DNA from: CAZTVN01 sp964617145
Lineage (GTDB): Bacteria > Patescibacteriota > Gracilibacteria > UBA1369 > JACRIC01
NCBI GenBank assembly: GCA_964617145.1
Contig: CAZTVN010000024.1
Location: 1-18,518 of the forward strand
Reading direction: 5' to 3'
Length of the DNA: 18,518 bases
The translations under genes were made by a program, and so were the position numbers. Positions 15,689-18,518 of the stretch are shown one piece after another (the first letter of the stretch is position 1; each line of letters starts with the position of its first letter). Below the pieces are notes generated by a model. It was given only the letters and a program-made list of their open reading frames with translations. It was not told the origin of the DNA and made no database searches.

Positions 15689-15724
15689 AATTTTTCGCTT
15701 TTCCTTTATCATTTATCGTAAATA

Positions 15725-17478
15725 ATGCTTTTATCTTCTCTACAAAATAGAAAACATATTATTTTGATTGTCACTCTTTTTTTTCTCGTTTTGTTGTTGG
15801 TGGTTTTTAAGTTTTATCTTAAAATACAGGATTTGACCTTCGTGAATTATAGCAGTGATACTATGCGTCATTTATTTTTGATTCAAGACGTTAATCACCT
15901 TGAAAGCGTTCCTACTTATGGCTTGCAATCTTTTCTTCATGATTCACAGAATCGATTTTCAGGTTCAGGGATGAATTTTTATGTACGAGGCTGGGCTGTT
16001 TTTCTTTCTGTTTTGCATAAACTTTCTGGCTTTGATTTTATTTACATCACTAATTTTTTTGCCTTTGTTATTATTATTTTCGGGGCTGCGTCTGTTTATT
16101 TTTTCGCTTCATCACTTTTTTTAGATAATAAAAAAATCCCTCTCATTGCTTCTCTCCTTTTCTTAACAGGTATCTCTCTCTACAATGTTACACCCCATTA
16201 CTTCGCTGCTTACACTCTTATTCCTCTCGTAATGTGGTGTTCATTACGCTATTTAGCAACTTCCCTTCTTCGCTATCTTGCCCTTTTTATTATTTTCTGG
16301 TCACAACTTCAAATTTTTCATTCTACTTATGCAACGTTGATTTTATTTATTTTTATTATTTATACCTTTTATGAAAATTTTTTGGCCAAAAATCGGACTT
16401 TTCTCCGGCCTTCTTTAATACTTTTACTTACAGCTTTAACTATTTATTTTCTTAGTGGATTACTGTATTTTCTTGTCCTCCAAACACAAAACCTTGCCGG
16501 ATTTATTGCAGAATATACTGGTGTATGGGCAGTCTTACCTTCTTATAGCAAAATTTCGTCTTTAATATACTTTATTTTACTTTTTCTTTTTTATTATTAC
16601 GTCATTCGACGTTTGCTCAAAATAAATAAAAATATTTGTCCTCAAACAGAAATTGCCGAACTCCTGCCACAAGATACAAATATTCGTTGTAATTCTCTTT
16701 GGTTGGCTGCTTTTTTGACGTTTCTTGTTTTCATTATTTTTTTCCCCCACTATAGTGAACTTCTTATTACTTTTCTGTTTCAACCAAGTGGAGACTTAGC
16801 TCGTGTATCAAATTATCCTATTATTATTCTCTTTCTTCTTTCTCTTTTTAAGGCTCGAGACCTTTCTCGCTCTTTTCCAAATATGTTAGGTTTTATGTAC
16901 CTTCCTTTTTTTGTCATCATTGTATCGGTGATTTTTTTCATGCGTATACCAATTATTGGTAATTTTTTTAATTTTCTCATTCCTCCCTTATTTTCTATAG
17001 TTGATTTTTCTTTTTTTGTTCTCGTTACTGTTAGCGCTTATGCCATAGATCATATTGTAAAAACAAAAAATTATATTTATCGATTTTTTCTTATTTCCTT
17101 TATCTTTTCTAGTCTTTTCATCAACTCAATTATCCCTATGTATAGGGTTCAGAATGATGCTACCAACCCTTATCGGAATTTCGTTGAAGCTTATTTTTGG
17201 CTTAAACCTTCACTTCGCGATGCAAAAATTGGATCTAATTTTGAATACTTACGATCACTGATGTTGAAAATGGCGCTATTATAGCATCTTTAGATTCTCA
17301 GGAACTTCAAAATTTTAATATCGTTGATTATGTTTTTGATCAAAAGCTCAATTACTTTATTTTTTCCCCATGGATTGGTTATTATCCATCTCGTAAGTGG
17401 AAAGAGGAACTTTCTAATAATCCTGAAATAAGCCTTATTTATGATGAAAATGATGTGCAAATTTATAAAATTTTCTGA
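15725..17478 (+). CDS. GT-C-like multi-pass membrane protein, split by a -1 frame break
   Basis: The frame from ATG 15725 gives about ten to twelve hydrophobic segments. The first extracytoplasmic-type loop has NYSSDTMRHLFLIQD (D45 then R-H), as in GT-C glycosyltransferases of the PMT/6-pyruvoyl-like group. The annotated frame closes at 17284, 24 bases after the codons turn implausible. The frame one base back, from 17260, reads DVENGAIIASLDSQELQNF to a stop at 17476-17478, adding 72 residues that form a compact soluble tail (FIFSPWIGYYPSRKW). The joined protein is about 584 residues, with the extracytoplasmic domain at the C terminus. A single missing base between about 17243 and 17260 explains the break. 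The exact family and sugar are not recognised. It follows the aminotransferase by 36 bases and converges on fcl with 11 bases between. Confidence 0.65.
17255..17260 (+). other. Apparent -1 frame break near the 3' end of the membrane-protein gene
   Basis: Upstream the gene reads NFEYLRS in the frame of 15725, and downstream DVENGAIIASLDSQ in the frame one base back. No homopolymer marks the spot. The same coding sense continues on both sides, so one gene, not two, is present. Confidence 0.65.
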
Positions 17479-17489
17479 TTTTTATCCAC

Positions 17490-18413
17490 TCATTCGCTTA
17501 AATACCAGTCAACTGTTTTTTGTATTCCCTCTTCAAGTGAGGTTTTTGGATTGAAACCAAACTCTCTTTTAGCTCTTGATATGTCTAAGAGTCTCCTTGG
17601 TTGTCCTTCTGGCTTGGTTTTGTCCCACTGAATGGATCCTGTATAGTTACATGCTTTTGCGATTACTGCTGTGAGTTCTCGGATGGAGGTTTCTTTGCCA
17701 CTTCCGAGGTTTACTGGATCAGGTTTATTGTATTTTTCTGCTGCTAGAATGAGACCTAATGCAGCATCGCGTACATAGAGAAAATCTCGAGTTGCTTTTC
17801 CAGTCCCCCAAACGGTCACATATTTTCTCTTTCTCTTTTTAGCTTCGCAAAATTTCTGGACGAGTTGAGCGATTACATGAGTTGAGTGGTCATTGGGTCC
17901 GTAGAGATTTGTTGGAAGTAAAAATATTGCGTTAAAATCGTATTGTCTACGATACACTTGCCCTTGTACGAGCAACATCTTTTTTACGATACCATATGGC
18001 CCCGTAATTTCTTCAGGATAGCCGTTCCAAAGTTCTTCCTCGCGAAATGGAACCTTTGGTTTTTTGGGATAACTGCAAATAGTTCCAACCGTTATAAATT
18101 TTTTAACTTTCGCTTTTCTTGCTGCTTCCATGAGTTCCACCCCCATTATCAGATTATCATACAACATTTCTGCTCCTTTTTCTCTATTATACCCAATGCC
18201 CCCAACATTGCCGGCCAAGTGAAAAATTATGGTTTTATTTTGTACTATTTCCTTACAGACTTCTCTGTTTCTAAGATCTTGCTTTTCTCTTCTTGGGATT
18301 TCTATATTTTTTACTCCTTTCTCCCTTAGCAGATCTACAACATTTGATCCAAGAAACCCGGATCCTCCTGTCACAAGTATTTTTTGTTTTTTCCAGTATG
18401 CTTCTTGTTGCAT
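17490..18413 (-). CDS. fcl: GDP-L-fucose synthase
   Basis: Read from ATG 18413 the protein has 307 residues, close to E. coli Fcl (321). It has the Rossmann start KILVTGGSGFLG (11-22), the catalytic region VGTICSYPK with C113 (E. coli SSC motif, here T-I-C), Y140-GIV-K144 as the Tyr/Lys pair, NLYGPNDH and a His in STHVI at 179 where E. coli has H179. The C-terminal part has PVNLGSGKETSIREL and QPRRLLDISRAK, as in the family. It epimerises and reduces GDP-4-keto-6-deoxymannose, the product of Gmd, to GDP-L-fucose. An upstream in-frame ATG at 18482 would add 23 residues without family match, so 18413 is preferred. The catalytic Ser is Thr, a modest deviation. It converges on the membrane-protein gene. 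Confidence 0.9.
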   Translation of the reverse strand: MQQEAYWKKQKILVTGGSGFLGSNVVDLLREKGVKNIEIPRREKQDLRNREVCKEIVQNKTIIFHLAGNVGGIGYNREKGAEMLYDNLIMGVELMEAARKAKVKKFITVGTICSYPKKPKVPFREEELWNGYPEEITGPYGIVKKMLLVQGQVYRRQYDFNAIFLLPTNLYGPNDHSTHVIAQLVQKFCEAKKRKRKYVTVWGTGKATRDFLYVRDAALGLILAAEKYNKPDPVNLGSGKETSIRELTAVIAKACNYTGSIQWDKTKPEGQPRRLLDISRAKREFGFNPKTSLEEGIQKTVDWYLSE

Positions 18414-18420
18414 AGCCTTT

Positions 18421-18451
18421 ATACTATGAAGTAATGGATATAAAAAGTCAA
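18421..18451 (-). promoter_or_regulatory. Possible fcl promoter giving a near-leaderless transcript
   Basis: On the minus strand TTGACT (18451-18446) is followed after 17 bases by CATAGT, or after 19 bases by TAGTAT. Transcription would then start at about the ATG at 18413. The -10 match is poor, so this is a tentative site. Confidence 0.3.
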
Positions 18452-18518
18452 AATGGACGCTTTGGGAGGTGCTGAAAAACATACCATCTACTGCAATTTT
18501 ACCATTTCGGCTGCAAAA

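Noticed and set aside
18414..18482. Fcl start at ATG 18482
   Set aside because: The added 23 residues have no family counterpart, and the stretch holds the candidate promoter. ATG 18413 gives a normal Fcl length.
1..18518. TGA as a sense codon (Gracilibacteria-type code)
   Set aside because: Several genes end at TGA exactly where their families end, including fcl, gmd and the 681-residue membrane protein.
1..18518. CRISPR array, tRNA, rRNA or insertion sequence
   Set aside because: No regular spaced repeats, cloverleaf-like sequence, rRNA signature or transposase was seen. Spacers between genes are too short to hold them.

Overview
The window is an AT-rich stretch of bacterial DNA almost entirely given over to cell-surface polysaccharide synthesis. 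It holds sugar-nucleotide enzymes, glycosyltransferases, methyltransferases, an acyltransferase, a Wzx-type flippase and three large multi-pass membrane proteins of GT-C-like layout. Low GC, compact genes, short gaps, few recognisable Shine-Dalgarno sites and normal use of TGA as stop would suit a member of the Candidate Phyla Radiation (Patescibacteria). That placement is inference, because no marker gene is present. A run of 10 N at 2416-2425 and two single-base frame breaks show that this is draft sequence.

Layout. (1) 2-2002, + strand: the tail of a GT2 glycosyltransferase, then a GT39/ArnT-like membrane glycosyltransferase split by a -1 frame break near 1566. (2) 7591 down to 1994, - strand: a tightly coupled six-gene operon. 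In transcription order it encodes a CgeB-like glycosyltransferase, a ManC-type cupin, a fused sugar nucleotidyltransferase/APH-family kinase, a KdsC-like HAD phosphatase, a GatZ/KbaZ-like protein and a C-methyltransferase interrupted by the N gap. A near-consensus promoter lies upstream at 7616-7644. (3) 7666-11096, + strand: Wzx flippase, hexapeptide acyltransferase and two SAM methyltransferases. The first methyltransferase sits in a 781-bp unit bracketed by 29-bp direct repeats and has foreign-looking codon use. (4) 11097-13142, - strand: a large membrane protein. (5) 13216-17478, + strand: GDP-mannose 4,6-dehydratase, a small ArnE/SMR-like membrane protein, a DegT-family (perosamine synthase-like) aminotransferase, and another GT-C-like membrane protein with a -1 frame break near 17257. 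(6) 18413-17490, - strand: a GDP-L-fucose synthase.

How the genes fit together (inference from families). Gmd would make GDP-4-keto-6-deoxymannose, which the aminotransferase could turn into GDP-perosamine and Fcl into GDP-L-fucose. The minus-strand operon has the parts of a second, unassigned sugar-activation route: isomerase or aldolase, phosphatase, anomeric kinase with nucleotidyltransferase, cupin, C-methyltransferase and a transferase. The flippase would export lipid-linked product, and the GT-C-like proteins would act on the outer face of the membrane. No gene-free stretch reaches 300 bases, and no RNA gene, CRISPR array or insertion sequence is visible.
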